Below are positions 43,708 through 51,897 of a stretch of 64,000 nt of DNA, piece after piece. The translations under genes and the position numbers were made by a program. Below the pieces are notes generated by a model. The model saw only the letters and a program-made list of their open reading frames with translations. It had not been told where the DNA came from and did not search any database. The stretch lies in contig NZ_JMME01000001.1 in assembly GCF_000686945.1 (NCBI RefSeq), forward strand, positions 372,001 to 436,000, written 5' to 3'. This stretch comes from Selenomonas sp. AE3005 (GTDB taxonomy: Bacteria; Bacillota; Negativicutes; Selenomonadales; Selenomonadaceae). Position 1 is the first letter of the stretch; every line of letters begins with the position of its first letter.

Positions 43708-45555
43708 TCAATACTTCCTTTCTTTCGGCTGGTATTTCGTGATAACAACATCTTTGTACTCAGAACGGTATTTACCCGTTTCCTTGTCCTTGAAAATCAA
43801 GGTGTGTTTCAGGAAGTTTGCATCATCACGTTTCGGGAAGTCACGCCGGGAATGACCGCCGCGGCTTTCCTTGCGGGCCAGGGCCCCCTGTACGATAGCA
43901 TGGGAAATCTGCAGGAGGTTGCCCAGTTCGACATACTGCTCGAAAGCGGTGTTATATACATGAGAAGTATCGCCTACATAGCAATGCGCATACTCTTTAT
44001 CCAAAGCGTCCAGTTCGGCGCTGGCCTGCAGGAGCTGAGCCTCATCACGGAATACGCCGACTTTGTACCACATGGTGTTAATCATAGCATCGCGGATTTC
44101 CGGTACGGATTTATTACCTTCCCGGCCGCGGCTGGTTGCCTTTTCAAAGTTTTCCTTCCATTTAGCGCAATCCTTAGCCAGGCTATCCTGGCTGCCAACA
44201 TAGGAATTGGCCTTGGCAAATTCAGCCGCACCATCGCCAGCCGTATGACCAAATACCAGCACTTCCGACAACGAGTTTGCACCCAGACGGTTGGCACCAT
44301 GTACGGATACACAGCTGCACTCACCAGCTACATAAACACCCTTTACACGGCTTTCACCGGTATGGAAGTCAGCCATCTCCAGTCCGCCCATAGAGTAATG
44401 ACAGGTTGGGGCAATGGGCACAGGTTCTTTGGTAATGTCAACACCGGCAAAACGGCGTGACAGGTCATACACCTGACCGAGGCGTTCATGGATTCGCTCT
44501 GCCGGAATCTTGGTAAAGTCCATATATACGCCGGCATGAATGCCTTCACCGACACCGCGTCCTTCTTCAATTTCCGTGGCAATAGCCCGGGCTACGATAT
44601 CACGGGTAGCCAGTTCCTTTTTCTCCGGCGCATATTTTTCCATGAAACGTTCGCCGTTCTTATTTATAAGCAGTGCACCCTCAGCACGGCTCGACTCGGA
44701 GAGCAGTACGCCGTTAGCCGAGAGGCCCGTGGGATGGAACTGTACCATTTCCGGGTCTTTAAAGGGAATACCCACGTTCATTCCGGCGACAATACCATCA
44801 CCGGTGGAGCTGTACGGATTGGAAGTACGCACCCAGTATACGCGGCCATATCCGCCAGTAGCAATAATGACGGATTTAGCCGGCACGCCGAGCAGGTTGC
44901 CGCTGCGCATATCCATGGCGATTACGCCGTTAAGTTTGTCACCGTCCATGCTGATTTCCAGCATCTGACATTCGGAAATGAAGTCGATGTTGTTTTCCAG
45001 GCACTGCTCAAACAGTGTATGTACCATTGCATGACCAGCACGGTCCTCAAAATAAGAGGCACGCGGATGACTGTGGCCGCCCATCTTACGCTGATGGAAA
45101 GCACCGTCTTTCTGACGATTAAAGGGATAACCCATATAATCAAGTTCATAAATGTTGGCACCGGCACGTTCAGCAAAATACTCAACTGCGTCCTGATCGC
45201 AGAGATAGTCACCACCCTTGATAGTATCAAAGACATGGGATTCAACGGTGTCCGTGGGGTCGCTCACACCCGTTACACCGTTCATACCGCCCTGCGCCAT
45301 CGTAGAGGCAGAACGCGTGGGAACCAGCTTGGTCATTACAGCGACTTTCAAATCTTTCCGCTCAGCCGCTGCCAAAGCTGCTCTCATCCCGGCGCCACCG
45401 CTGCCGATAACCAGCACGTCATAGGTTACGTCGCCAGTTTTAACCTTTTCCGGAATGTTTTTGCCATCCCAGGCAAAGTAAGTGCCTGCTGCCAGTACGA
45501 CACCGGCAGCCGCCGCTCCTTTTATAAATGTGCGGCGTGAAATTTCCGTTGACAT
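43708..45555 (-). CDS. mfrA: Fumarate reductase / succinate dehydrogenase flavoprotein with Tat signal
   Basis: About 615 residues from MSTEISRRTFIKGAAAAGVV; the twin-arginine motif SRRTFIKG and hydrophobic stretch point to export, so the active site faces the periplasm. GGAGGG precedes this ATG. The FAD-binding Rossmann motif is VIGSGGAGMRAALAAAE. Catalytic segments are HPTGLSANGVLLSESSRAEG, GERFMEKY and CHYSMGGLEM. At the position of the usual flavin-linking His (TRSHTV) it has TRSAST, so covalent FAD attachment by that residue is not expected. First gene of an ABE operon and, with the CCG subunit, most like MfrA rather than cytosolic FrdA. Confidence 0.93.
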   Translation of the reverse strand: MSTEISRRTFIKGAAAAGVVLAAGTYFAWDGKNIPEKVKTGDVTYDVLVIGSGGAGMRAALAAAERKDLKVAVMTKLVPTRSASTMAQGGMNGVTGVSDPTDTVESHVFDTIKGGDYLCDQDAVEYFAERAGANIYELDYMGYPFNRQKDGAFHQRKMGGHSHPRASYFEDRAGHAMVHTLFEQCLENNIDFISECQMLEISMDGDKLNGVIAMDMRSGNLLGVPAKSVIIATGGYGRVYWVRTSNPYSSTGDGIVAGMNVGIPFKDPEMVQFHPTGLSANGVLLSESSRAEGALLINKNGERFMEKYAPEKKELATRDIVARAIATEIEEGRGVGEGIHAGVYMDFTKIPAERIHERLGQVYDLSRRFAGVDITKEPVPIAPTCHYSMGGLEMADFHTGESRVKGVYVAGECSCVSVHGANRLGANSLSEVLVFGHTAGDGAAEFAKANSYVGSQDSLAKDCAKWKENFEKATSRGREGNKSVPEIRDAMINTMWYKVGVFRDEAQLLQASAELDALDKEYAHCYVGDTSHVYNTAFEQYVELGNLLQISHAIVQGALARKESRGGHSRRDFPKRDDANFLKHTLIFKDKETGKYRSEYKDVVITKYQPKERKY

Positions 45556-45632
45556 ATTGCTTTCCCTCCTAAAATACACTTAGGCTTTCCCATAAATCCC
45601 ATGGAAACATTAACTAAAACTAATTATATATA

Positions 45633-45676
45633 AATAACAGCTATAAGAGAAATACATACTCCTTATAGCTGTTATT
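45633..45676. terminator. Hairpin between the LysR gene and the fumarate reductase operon
   Basis: AATAACAGCTATAAG and CTTATAGCTGTTATT form a perfect 15-bp stem with a 14-base loop. The U tract is poor on the minus strand, so termination may be partial. Confidence 0.6.
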
Positions 45677-45690
45677 GGAAAAAACAATAT

Positions 45691-46596
45691 TCAGTTGCCT
45701 TGCAAAAGCTCGATAAATTTTCGGGCGGCCTGCGATAGATGTTTATTCTTGCCATAAGCCGCCACGAGCTGACGGTCGTCCACCTGTTCTTCCAAGCTGA
45801 AGAAACACGGCTGTTCCGACCAGCGGCCGTTATTTACGACCATATCTGTGACGAGTGTGGCGCCCATACCGGCAGCGCAAAGCTCAGCAGCATCAATAAT
45901 GCTGTTGGCCTCGAAAACCACATCAGGACTGCACTGCGTTTCTATACATAAATCCTTATAAATCCGCGACATTCGGCGGCTTTCCTGCAGGCAGATAAAC
46001 GGCTGGCCATGCATACGGGCAAAGGACAGCGTGGGATATGGTTCCCCCTCCCTATGCCTATAGCCCTGCGCAAACGGATGTGTTGCCGGCAGTGCCAGCA
46101 AGGTTTTTTCGGATAACAGCGGTATACGCTCAAAATTGTTTTCCAAAGATTCATAAATAAGGGCAAAATCCACTGCCCCCTCGGCCACGGCTGCCTTTAA
46201 CTCGTGCACACTGCTTTCTTTCACCATCAGCCGTATCCCTGGGTAACGGCGGTGAAACTCAATGATAGGCTGTGTCAGATAACAGGTAGAACGTGTTCGG
46301 GAACTGCCGATAATGAGCGTACCCGATTTCATGCCCGTAAGGTCAGCTGTTTCCTGCACAAGTTCATGGTAAATCCGCTGCATTTCCTTGGCCTTACGCA
46401 CATAAATTTCCCCGGCCGCCGTCAGCTGCAACGGTGTCTGGCTGCGGTCGAAAAGCGGCAGACCGATTTCGCCCTCAATCTTCTTTATGGACTGTGATAA
46501 AGATGGCTGGGATACAAACAACCGTTTGGCCGCAGCCGAAAACGTCCCTTCGCTGGCCGCCTGTAAAACATATTTCCATTCATGTTCGTCTATCAC
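45691..46596 (-). CDS. LysR-family transcriptional regulator
   Basis: The 301 residues have the LysR winged helix at the front (WKYVLQAASEGTFSAAAKRL, FVSQPSLSQSIKKIEGEIGL, PLFDRSQTPLQLTAAG) and a PBP2-type effector domain (SGTLIIGSSRTRSTCY..., DFALIYESLE). The GTG start has GGGGAG six bases upstream. It lies directly upstream of mfrABE on the same strand, which makes that operon its most likely target, although LysR genes are more often divergent from their targets. The effector is not deducible. Confidence 0.93.
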   Translation of the reverse strand: MIDEHEWKYVLQAASEGTFSAAAKRLFVSQPSLSQSIKKIEGEIGLPLFDRSQTPLQLTAAGEIYVRKAKEMQRIYHELVQETADLTGMKSGTLIIGSSRTRSTCYLTQPIIEFHRRYPGIRLMVKESSVHELKAAVAEGAVDFALIYESLENNFERIPLLSEKTLLALPATHPFAQGYRHREGEPYPTLSFARMHGQPFICLQESRRMSRIYKDLCIETQCSPDVVFEANSIIDAAELCAAGMGATLVTDMVVNNGRWSEQPCFFSLEEQVDDRQLVAAYGKNKHLSQAARKFIELLQGN

Positions 46597-46736
46597 CGTA
46601 ATCTCCCCTTTTCTTCCCTTTTTTATCTTCCCATATATATTTTACGCAAAAATTACGCATCTGACAAATATAACCTCTGCGGAAAACTGCCCCTGATTGA
46701 CTTGTCATTTTTGACCGGTCAATTTTATCTAAATGC

Positions 46737-47160
46737 GTTTGACAGTCAGCGAGTTCTTAAAAGTATCCCGTTCATGCATGCAAGGGGTTCACGGGGGAGT
46801 AATTTTTCTGCCCCCGCAAACGCCTATACAATTGCCACGAACCCGTTCTCCTGTTACAAGAACATCTATGTACTTGCTCCCTGTCACTGCGAAATAATAA
46901 TTTTAAACTGACGCTGCTTAGGACGGAGGTGGTGATGCTTTTCGCAGTGGAACGACTGTCCGAACGCAGTGAGGACTGGCCCACAAACAACAGTCTATGG
47001 ATATTGAGATGAACAATCGCGCCGACTGCTTGCCGGCGCATGTAGCTAGAAAAGTCCAAACTTTTGCTGGTGGGTCATTCAGTGCAACAGCGAAAAGTAT
47101 TACCACCTCCGCCCCACTGCGCTGTAACAAATAAAAGTAAGCAGGCAATGACCGTCAAAC
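46737..47160 (+). repeat. Structured dispersed repeat, copy A (MITE-like, 424 bp)
   Basis: Flanked by GTTTGACAGTCA (46737-46748) and TGACCGTCAAAC (47149-47160), which are inverted repeats with one mismatch. Copy B at 56113-56538 is the same length within two bases and highly similar. Internal 22-base arms (46924-46945 and 47090-47111) pair with only G-U wobbles on the plus strand. They enclose GTCC/GGAC and GCGCCG/CGGCGC hairpins present in both copies. No convincing ORF exists inside. Clear target duplications are not seen. It fills most of the 640-bp gap between nifJ and the LysR gene. A mobile MITE or a structured RNA are both possible. Confidence 0.7.
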
Positions 47161-47173
47161 TGCAATTTATCAA

Positions 47174-47209
47174 AAAAGTCCGTTGACACATTTTTGTCAA
47201 CGGACTTTT
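47174..47209 (-). terminator. Intrinsic terminator of nifJ
   Basis: AAAAGTCCGTTGAC and GTCAACGGACTTTT form a 14-bp stem with an 8-base loop and a U run. The core CCGTTGAC...ATTTTT...GTCAACGG is shared with the terminator beside repeat copy B. Confidence 0.9.
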
Positions 47210-47236
47210 AACTTACATGCGGTAGATTACCGCATA

Positions 47237-50200
47237 TTATTTGCCAGCGAGTGCCTTGTAGCCTTCGTAACGGCCCTTGGCATCGTTCTGGGTCTTTTCA
47301 AAGAGTGCCTCAGCAGCCTCCGGGAAGGAGCGCTGGAGGTTGATGTAGCGGTTTTCGCCCATCAGGAATTCCTGGAACTTGTCGAAGTCCGGTTCCTTGG
47401 AATCGAGGCTGAACGGGTTCTTATCCGTACCCACGAGCTGCGGGTTGTAACGGTAGTTCACCCAGTAGCCGCATTCCACGGCCAGTTTAGCCTCGAGCTG
47501 GCTGTTGCCCATACCCTTGCGGATACCGTGGTTGATGCACGGTGCATAAGCGATAATCAGGGACGGACCATGATAAGCCTCAGCCTCAGTGATAGCCTTC
47601 ATGAGCTGGTTGTGGTCAGCGCCCATAGCAACCTGTGCCACATAGACGTAGCCATAGGACTTAGCCATCATGCCGAGGTCCTTCTTCTTCGTCTTTTTAC
47701 CAGCAGCGGCAAACTGAGCGATAGCTGCAGCCGGCGTGGACTTGGAGGCCTGACCGCCCGTGTTGGAGTAAACTTCGGTATCGAAGACGAGCACATTGAC
47801 ATCTTCGCCGGATGCCAGTACATGGTCAAGACCGCCGTAGCCGATATCATAAGCCCAGCCGTCGCCGCCCAGAATCCACTGGGAACGTTTCACGAAGTAG
47901 TCCTTATTATCATAAAGCTTGCTGAGCTGTTCATCGCTGCCCTTTTCGGATTCGAGGAGCGCCGTCAGCTTATCGGCACGTTCACGGGAGCCTTCACCCT
48001 CGTTCATGTTGTCCACCCATTCAGTGAGGGCTGCCTGCAGTTCTGCACTGCCCTTGCCTGCCTCCACAGCAGCCTTGGCATCAGCAGCCAAAGCATCACG
48101 GACGGATTTCGTGCCCAGGAACATGCCCAGACCAAATTCGGCGTTGTCCTCGAACAGGGAGTTTGCCCAAGCCGGGCCATGGCCCTTATGATTCTTGGTG
48201 TACGGCATAGCCGGAGCACTGCCGCCCCAGATGGAGGAACAGCCCGTAGCATTGGCTACCATCATGCGGTCACCGAAGAGCTGCGTCAAAAGTTTAGCAT
48301 ACGGGGTTTCACCGCAGCCTGCGCAGGCACCGGAGAATTCGAGCAGCGGCTGTTCAAACTGGGAACCAAGCACCGTCGTCTTCTTCATCGGGTTCTTCTT
48401 CGGCGCAACCTTCTTGGCATCTACGCCGTAGTCGAAGAACACCTGCTGAGCCTTGAGCTCATCATCAAGCGGTTTCATATCGAGAGCCTTCACCGGGCAG
48501 ACCTGAGCGCAGTTGCCGCAGCCCAGGCAGTCCATCGTGGATACGGCTACCGTGAAAGTGTAATCCTTGATGGCCTTCGTCTGCTTGGACGGGAAACCAG
48601 CCGGAGCATTCTTGAGTTCTTCTTCCGTCGTGAGTACCGGACGGATAGCAGCATGCGGGCAGACATAGGAGCACTGGTTACAGCCAATGCACTTGTCCGT
48701 ATTCCAAACCGGTACATTGATGGCCGTACCGCGTTTTTCGTAAGCCGCACCGCCAACCGGGAACGTACCATCTACCATGTCTTCCGTAAACTTGGAAACC
48801 GGCAGCTTGTCGCCTTCCTGACGGTTCATGACTTCCTGGATTTCCGTGATGAATGCCGGAGCATCTTTCACCTCTACAGCATCATCTGCGGCATCAGCCC
48901 AGGCAGCCGGTACTTCTACGCGATGGAGGGCCTCGATACCCTTGTCGATAGCGCCGTTGTTCATGTTGACAACTTTTTCGCCCTTCTTGCCGTAGGACTT
49001 AACTACAGCGTCTTTGAGGTATTCCACAGCTGTTTCGAGCGGAATGATGGCAGCAATCTTGAAGAAAGCAGACTGCATAACCATGTTGAAACGGCCGCCG
49101 AGGCCAAGTTCTTTAGCGATATCCACAGCGTTAACCGTGTAGAATTCGATTTCGTTCTTGGCGATATAGCGTTTCATGGCAGCCGGCAGGTGCTTGTCAA
49201 GGTCTGCATCCGACCAGACCGTGTTGAGCAGGAACTTGCCGCCCTTTTTGAGTCCGGCCAGCAGGTCGTATTTATAAACATAGGACTGCTGGGAGCAGGA
49301 AATGAAGTCGGCGTTGTTGATGAGATACGGGCTCGTGATGGGCTGCTTGCCGAAACGCAGATGGCTCATCGTGATGCCGCCGGACTTCTTGGAGTCATAG
49401 GCAAAATAAGCCTGGGCATACATGTCCGTCTTGTCACCGATAATCTTGATAGCGCTCTTGTTGGCACCAACCGTACCGTCAGAGCCAAGGCCCCAGAACT
49501 TGCAGGCCGTCGTGCCAACAGGGGTGAGGTTCACATCGCTCATAACCGGAGTCAGGCTCGTATGGGTTACATCGTCATCAATACCGATGGTGAAACCGTC
49601 TTTCGGAGCGTCTTTCTTGAGTTCTTCAAACACAGCGAAAATCTGGTCCGGCGTCGTGTCCTTGCCGCCCAGACCGAAACGGCCGCCCACGATGATGGGG
49701 TTAAGTTCGGAGCCATAGAAAGCGGATTTAACATCGAGATACAGCGGTTCGCCCAGGGAACCCGGTTCCTTCGTATGGTCAAGCACAGCAACCTTCTTGA
49801 CCGTCTTCGGCATAAACTGGAAGAAGTGCTTGATGGAGAACGGACGATAGAGATGTACACTCATCAGGCCGACTTTTTCACCCTGCTTGTTGAGGTAGTC
49901 GACCGTTTCCTGTACAGCCTGGCAGACGGAACCCATGGCGATGATGATGCGGTCAGCATCTTTAGCGCCATAGTAGTCGAACAGGTGATGTTCACGGCCC
50001 GTGATTTTAGCCAGGTCTGCCATGGCCTCTTCAACGAGTTCCGGCAGAGCCTCATAGAACTTGTTGGACGCCTCGCGTTCCTGGAAGTATACGTCCGGAT
50101 TCTGCGCGGTACCGCGGATAACCGGATGGTCCGGATTCAGCGCCCGGCGGCGGAATTCTTTTACAGCCTCCCAGTCGAGAATCTTGCCCAAATCATCATA

Positions 50201-50761
50201 ATCCACAACTTCGATTTTCTGAATCTCATGAGAGGTACGGAAACCGTCGAAGAAGTTAATGAACGGCACACGGCCTTTAATAGCCACGAGATGGGCTACA
50301 GCAGCCAGATCCATAACTTCCTGTACGCTGGCCTCACAGAGCATAGCACAGCCGGTCTGACGGGCAGCCATAACGTCCTGATGGTCACCGAAGATATTCA
50401 AAGAGTTAGCGGCCAGCGCGCGGGCGGATACATGGAACACGCCCGGCAGCAGTTCGCCGGCTACCTTGTAGAGATTCGGAATCATCAGCAGGAAACCCTG
50501 CGATGCAGTATATGTGGTGGTCAGCGCACCAGCCTGCAGGGAACCGTGTACGGCACCAGCAGCACCAGCCTCTGACTGCAATTCAATTACGCGGACTTTC
50601 TGACCAAAAAGATTGGTCTTGCCTTTAGCAGCATCCTCATCTACATGTTCTGCCATCGGGGACGATGGAGTGATGGGATAAATAGCTGCCACGTCGGTAA
50701 AAGCATAAGAGATATATGCGGCGGCCTGGTTGCCGTCCATGGTTTTCATCTTTTTGCTCAT
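47237..50761 (-). CDS. nifJ: Pyruvate:ferredoxin (flavodoxin) oxidoreductase
   Basis: This 1174-residue homodimeric enzyme oxidises pyruvate to acetyl-CoA and CO2 and reduces ferredoxin or flavodoxin. Domain I starts MDGNQAAAYISYAFTDVAAI with IYPITPSSPMAEHVDE; the gamma and CoA regions follow. A two-cluster ferredoxin insert has CIGCNQCSYVCPHAAIRP (about 690) and CLGCGNCAQVCPVKALDM (about 750). The C-terminal TPP domain has GACAGCGETPYAKLL, ATGCSSIWG and GDGWAYDIGYGGLDHVLASG. Full length for the fused type. It is monocistronic with its own promoter and terminator and shows strong codon bias, consistent with high expression in fermentation. Confidence 0.97.
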   Translation of the reverse strand: MSKKMKTMDGNQAAAYISYAFTDVAAIYPITPSSPMAEHVDEDAAKGKTNLFGQKVRVIELQSEAGAAGAVHGSLQAGALTTTYTASQGFLLMIPNLYKVAGELLPGVFHVSARALAANSLNIFGDHQDVMAARQTGCAMLCEASVQEVMDLAAVAHLVAIKGRVPFINFFDGFRTSHEIQKIEVVDYDDLGKILDWEAVKEFRRRALNPDHPVIRGTAQNPDVYFQEREASNKFYEALPELVEEAMADLAKITGREHHLFDYYGAKDADRIIIAMGSVCQAVQETVDYLNKQGEKVGLMSVHLYRPFSIKHFFQFMPKTVKKVAVLDHTKEPGSLGEPLYLDVKSAFYGSELNPIIVGGRFGLGGKDTTPDQIFAVFEELKKDAPKDGFTIGIDDDVTHTSLTPVMSDVNLTPVGTTACKFWGLGSDGTVGANKSAIKIIGDKTDMYAQAYFAYDSKKSGGITMSHLRFGKQPITSPYLINNADFISCSQQSYVYKYDLLAGLKKGGKFLLNTVWSDADLDKHLPAAMKRYIAKNEIEFYTVNAVDIAKELGLGGRFNMVMQSAFFKIAAIIPLETAVEYLKDAVVKSYGKKGEKVVNMNNGAIDKGIEALHRVEVPAAWADAADDAVEVKDAPAFITEIQEVMNRQEGDKLPVSKFTEDMVDGTFPVGGAAYEKRGTAINVPVWNTDKCIGCNQCSYVCPHAAIRPVLTTEEELKNAPAGFPSKQTKAIKDYTFTVAVSTMDCLGCGNCAQVCPVKALDMKPLDDELKAQQVFFDYGVDAKKVAPKKNPMKKTTVLGSQFEQPLLEFSGACAGCGETPYAKLLTQLFGDRMMVANATGCSSIWGGSAPAMPYTKNHKGHGPAWANSLFEDNAEFGLGMFLGTKSVRDALAADAKAAVEAGKGSAELQAALTEWVDNMNEGEGSRERADKLTALLESEKGSDEQLSKLYDNKDYFVKRSQWILGGDGWAYDIGYGGLDHVLASGEDVNVLVFDTEVYSNTGGQASKSTPAAAIAQFAAAGKKTKKKDLGMMAKSYGYVYVAQVAMGADHNQLMKAITEAEAYHGPSLIIAYAPCINHGIRKGMGNSQLEAKLAVECGYWVNYRYNPQLVGTDKNPFSLDSKEPDFDKFQEFLMGENRYINLQRSFPEAAEALFEKTQNDAKGRYEGYKALAGK

Positions 50762-50811
50762 GTTGTGTTTTGCTCCCCTCTTAATTTAGAATACAATACC
50801 AAACAGATACC

Positions 50812-50840
50812 ATTATACACCGCAAAAAAACAATTGTAAA
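50812..50840 (-). promoter_or_regulatory. nifJ: Promoter of nifJ
   Basis: Reading leftward: -35 TTTACA (50835-50840), 17-base spacer, -10 TATAAT (50812-50817). Close to consensus, fitting a strongly expressed gene. Confidence 0.7.
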
Positions 50841-50865
50841 CAAGGCCGTCCCTTACAAAAGAAAA

Positions 50866-50892
50866 ATCCCCCACCAAAACCCGGTGAGGGAT
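50866..50892 (-). terminator. Terminator of the tRNA-Pro gene
   Basis: ATCCCCCACC and GGTGAGGGAT pair with one mismatch (a T-G wobble read on the minus-strand transcript), followed by five T residues on that strand. Confidence 0.85.
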
Positions 50893-50907
50893 AAAATTTC
50901 ATAATAA

Positions 50908-50984
<77 letters not shown>

Positions 50985-51221
50985 ACAACGAATAATAGTA
51001 TACAGCATGTTCCGGCACTTTGCAAGTCTTTTTTTAGATTTATTTACGTTTTAGACTTCTCTGTTGCCGGTAAGGACTTCCCGTATGTCCTATAGCTTTC
51101 TTTTAGGAAATTTTCAGAAATAAAGAGGATATTTCTCCCTCTTGTCGAAATAAAGCAATAAAAATCTTGGGGTTTATTTTTGCCGTAAGTAAATGGGAGT
51201 ATACGGGAGTGTGATTCGCCA

Positions 51222-51506
51222 ATGATTAAAAACATGACCATCTACGTTATCCTTAAACTTGAATATGGCAAGGGCCAGGAGAACGTCTTTTCCAGTATTC
51301 TCAATGTTTCCTCCAGTAAAAGTACCGCTGAAACCTTCAAGGAACACTATGAAGAAGAATTCGCTGATGAAATTCAAAACGAACATGATGGCCGGTTCGT
51401 GTCCATCCACATGCACAAGGCCTTAGTCCAGCTGGACGATGAAATCATCGCGCCGGACATGTTCATCCGCTTTATCGGTGACAAAAAAATCCGCGATAAG
51501 TATTAA
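51222..51506 (+). CDS. Small hypothetical protein
   Basis: The 94 residues begin MIKNMTIYVILKLEYGKGQE and read as a compact alpha-beta protein, with an acidic middle (FKEHYEEEFADEIQNEHDG) and the end MFIRFIGDKKIRDKY. Not recognised. GGGAG lies about 13 bases upstream, a weak placement. A good bidirectional terminator follows the stop, which supports a real rightward gene. A frame on the other strand here has no protein character. Confidence 0.6.
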   Translation: MIKNMTIYVILKLEYGKGQENVFSSILNVSSSKSTAETFKEHYEEEFADEIQNEHDGRFVSIHMHKALVQLDDEIIAPDMFIRFIGDKKIRDKY

Positions 51507-51518
51507 GGCATTAAAAAG

Positions 51519-51545
51519 GGACTGTGATATTCACAGTCCTTTTTT
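51519..51545. terminator. Bidirectional terminator
   Basis: GGACTGTGA and TCACAGTCC form a 9-bp stem with a 3-base loop, flanked by AAAAA and TTTTTT. Shared by the converging small genes on either side; it overlaps the last codons of the minus-strand one. Confidence 0.88.
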
Positions 51546-51866
51546 GCTGCCGCTGCTCCGCTTTTCCCGCCCGCTGCGGCGTTCATGGAGTTCAGCACAT
51601 TTTTCAACGATAAGACGAACAACCCAGGAAGGCGGCCGCGAGGCCTCCTTGTGAAACCACATTTCCACCGTACGGCTGGGAGCTCCCAGGAGCTTTTCAC
51701 AATCCCGTGGCGTTATCCCCCACAGCTCACGCATGAGTTTCATCGGCTCATCAGCACAAGCAATGCGGTCCAGTTCAGCTGCTTTTTTCAGTTCTTCCAC
51801 ATCCACATTGAAACCTGTTTTACGCTGGAACCAATTGGGTATGTCTTCACGGGTAACCTTAGGCAT
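51531..51866 (-). CDS. Small helix-turn-helix protein
   Basis: About 111 residues from MPKVTREDIPNWFQRKTGFN; an earlier ATG overlaps the GGAGG ribosome site. The central segment ITPRDCEKLLGAPSRTVEMW with a following amphipathic helix (VVRLIVEKCAELHERRSGRE) looks like an XRE/HigA-type HTH. The basic tail (KRSSGSKKGL) is encoded by the terminator hairpin. It lies between coaBC and the tRNA region, where priA often follows coaBC in Firmicutes. Probably a DNA-binding regulator; targets unknown. Confidence 0.6.
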   Translation of the reverse strand: MPKVTREDIPNWFQRKTGFNVDVEELKKAAELDRIACADEPMKLMRELWGITPRDCEKLLGAPSRTVEMWFHKEASRPPSWVVRLIVEKCAELHERRSGREKRSSGSKKGL

Positions 51867-51897
51867 AGTCCGCCTCCTCATGCTTTAATTGTGTTTT

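Noticed and set aside
46772-47148. Small ORFs inside the dispersed repeat copies (for example MDFSSYMRRQAVGAIVHL)
   Set aside because: They appear in both copies only because the DNA is repeated; reading frames diverge at their ends and no ribosome site precedes them.
47183-50575. A 1130-codon open frame on the plus strand opposite nifJ
   Set aside because: It mirrors the strong codon bias of nifJ; its translation has no recognisable motif, while the minus frame is a complete PFOR with all cofactor sites.
51044-51416. Minus-strand frames opposite the small gene at 51222-51506
   Set aside because: No ribosome site and no protein-like pattern; the plus frame has a terminator placed right after its stop.
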